Part shown: one piece after another, positions 63,156 through 64,000 of the stretch
How positions within the stretch are numbered: position 1 is the first letter of the stretch
Layout of the letters: each line of letters begins with the position of its first letter
NCBI RefSeq assembly: GCF_000720175.1
Contig: NZ_JOIX01000003.1
Location: 186,001 to 250,000, forward strand
Direction of reading: 5' to 3'
DNA: 64,000 bases
Source of the DNA: Streptomyces sp. NRRL S-337
GTDB lineage: Bacteria; Actinomycetota; Actinomycetes; Streptomycetales; Streptomycetaceae
Translations under genes and position numbers: made by a program
Notes under the pieces: model-generated
Told to the model about the DNA's origin: nothing
Seen by the model: only the letters and a program-made list of their open reading frames with translations
Database searches by the model: none

Positions 63156-64000
63156 ATGACATCGCCAGGCCCCGGAAACCGCGCTCACCCCATCCCCTAC
63201 CCCCGGACCGTGACCGCATTGCTCGGCTGCTGTACCGCGCTGGCGGTGACCGCCGGATGCGGGGCCCCCAAGGATTCCGATAGCGCCGCCCCCACGGGGC
63301 ACGCTGCCCGTGCCAAGCACTACACAGGTGAGCTCGCGGACGGGGCAAAGTGGGTCGCTGATGTGCCACAGGACTTCAACGGCACGTTGATGCTGTTCTC
63401 GCACGGTTACGGGCCGCTCCGGGCGCGGAGCGCCCCCGACCCGAAGACCCGCGACGCGTTCCTCAAGCGGGGCTATGCGCTGATCGGCTCCTCGTATTCG
63501 GGTAGCTCGCGCTGGGCGTTGAACGTGGCCGTGAAGGATCAGTTCGACACCCTCGACGCAGTCAGGAAGAGGGTCGCCGCGGTGCGCGAGCCGAAACGCA
63601 CCCTTGCCTGGGGGGAGTCGATGGGCGGGCTGATCAACTCGCTCGTCGCGCAGCACGGTCGGGGCCGTGTCGACGGTGCACTCTCCGCCTGCGGCATCGT
63701 GGCGGGGGGTCTCGACTTCAACGAGTACCAGACGGATGGCGACTACGCGATCAACCAGCTCCTCGTCTCCGGCGGCTCCGGAAGCTCCGGAAGTTCCGAA
63801 AAACAGATCAAGGTCAGCGGCTTCTCCTCCGACGCGGAAGCCGCTGCCTCCGGGAAGGCCCTCGCGGCCGCCGTCCAGGGCGCCCAGTCGACAGCACAGG
63901 GACGCGCGCGTACGGCACTGGTCGCGGCCCTGAGCAACCAGCCCAACTGGTTCAGCGGCCGGCAGCCGCCCAAGGCCCATGACTTCGAGGCACGGGAGAA
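63156..64000 (+). CDS. Alpha/beta-hydrolase lipoprotein (3' end outside window)
   Basis: The first 281 codons of an exported hydrolase. Signal peptide with lipobox (ALAVTAGCGAP, Cys ~35), then an alpha/beta-hydrolase core: oxyanion-loop region LMLFSHGYGP, nucleophile elbow GESMGGL (Ser). A Gly/Ser-rich loop (SGGSGSSGSSEK) breaks the cap region. The catalytic Asp and His lie beyond the window. Esterase or peptidase activity is possible. Confidence 0.88.
   Translation, partial: MTSPGPGNRAHPIPYPRTVTALLGCCTALAVTAGCGAPKDSDSAAPTGHAARAKHYTGELADGAKWVADVPQDFNGTLMLFSHGYGPLRARSAPDPKTRDAFLKRGYALIGSSYSGSSRWALNVAVKDQFDTLDAVRKRVAAVREPKRTLAWGESMGGLINSLVAQHGRGRVDGALSACGIVAGGLDFNEYQTDGDYAINQLLVSGGSGSSGSSEKQIKVSGFSSDAEAAASGKALAAAVQGAQSTAQGRARTALVAALSNQPNWFSGRQPPKAHDFEARE

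Overview
The window is high-GC actinobacterial DNA, almost certainly from a Streptomyces chromosome. The signs are a strong third-position G/C bias, frequent GTG starts, many one-component regulators (TetR, IclR, HxlR, LysR, XRE, MerR/TipA, ArsR), several ECF sigma factors, rare TTA codons in two genes, and a DmdR/IdeR-type iron box. I found no rRNA, tRNA, CRISPR array, transposase or integrase. Most of the content is accessory metabolism and regulation.

Layout. 1-5.6 kb (minus): one edge of a non-ribosomal peptide cluster, with a C-A NRPS cut by the left edge, a stand-alone condensation protein and an MFS exporter. 6-9 kb: two divergent regulator/enzyme pairs (TetR with a rhomboid-like protease, HxlR with a quinone oxidoreductase). 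8.9-18.1 kb: a sugar/sugar-acid catabolic regulon with a periplasmic-binding-protein ABC importer (permease, double ATPase, lipoprotein), a U32-like protein, a zinc alcohol dehydrogenase, an enolase-superfamily dehydratase, an IclR regulator and an SMP-30 lactonase. 18-25 kb: small hypotheticals (one frame-disrupted), a secreted HNH nuclease, a CoA-transferase/acyl-CoA dehydrogenase pair and an XRE/SDR pair. 25-44 kb: assorted enzymes and regulators, including an AlkZ-like glycosylase, LysR/tautomerase, an amidase with an AtzG-like partner plus metallo-beta-lactamase and TetR, a second XRE/SDR pair, an iron-box membrane protein, an ArsP-like permease, SRAP, a TipA-like MerR and a macrolide-type glycosyltransferase. 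44-51 kb: RidA, an ABC exporter/Ser-Thr kinase/membrane-protein operon and an ECF sigma/zinc anti-sigma pair. 51-57 kb: a decayed zone with a gutted PP2C phosphatase, a 25-codon oxidoreductase remnant, 17-bp tandem repeats, an ArsR gene that appears to have lost its stop, a 703-residue 2OG-Fe(II)-oxygenase-like protein and a frame-disrupted LRR gene. 57-64 kb: secreted proteins, an ECF41-type sigma factor coupled to an NADH-dehydrogenase-like flavoprotein, and a lipoprotein alpha/beta hydrolase cut by the right edge.

How the genes work together. The clearest functional unit is the IclR-controlled importer/lactonase/dehydratase/dehydrogenase set, which fits a non-phosphorylative sugar oxidation route. 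The amidase with its AtzG-like subunit, the TetR and the metallo-hydrolase share a candidate operator half-site. The least described unit is the LRR plus 2OG-oxygenase pair at 54.3-57.3 kb; the exporter/kinase operon at 45.5-49.2 kb comes second. All functions are inferred by eye from motifs and family resemblance; no database search was run.
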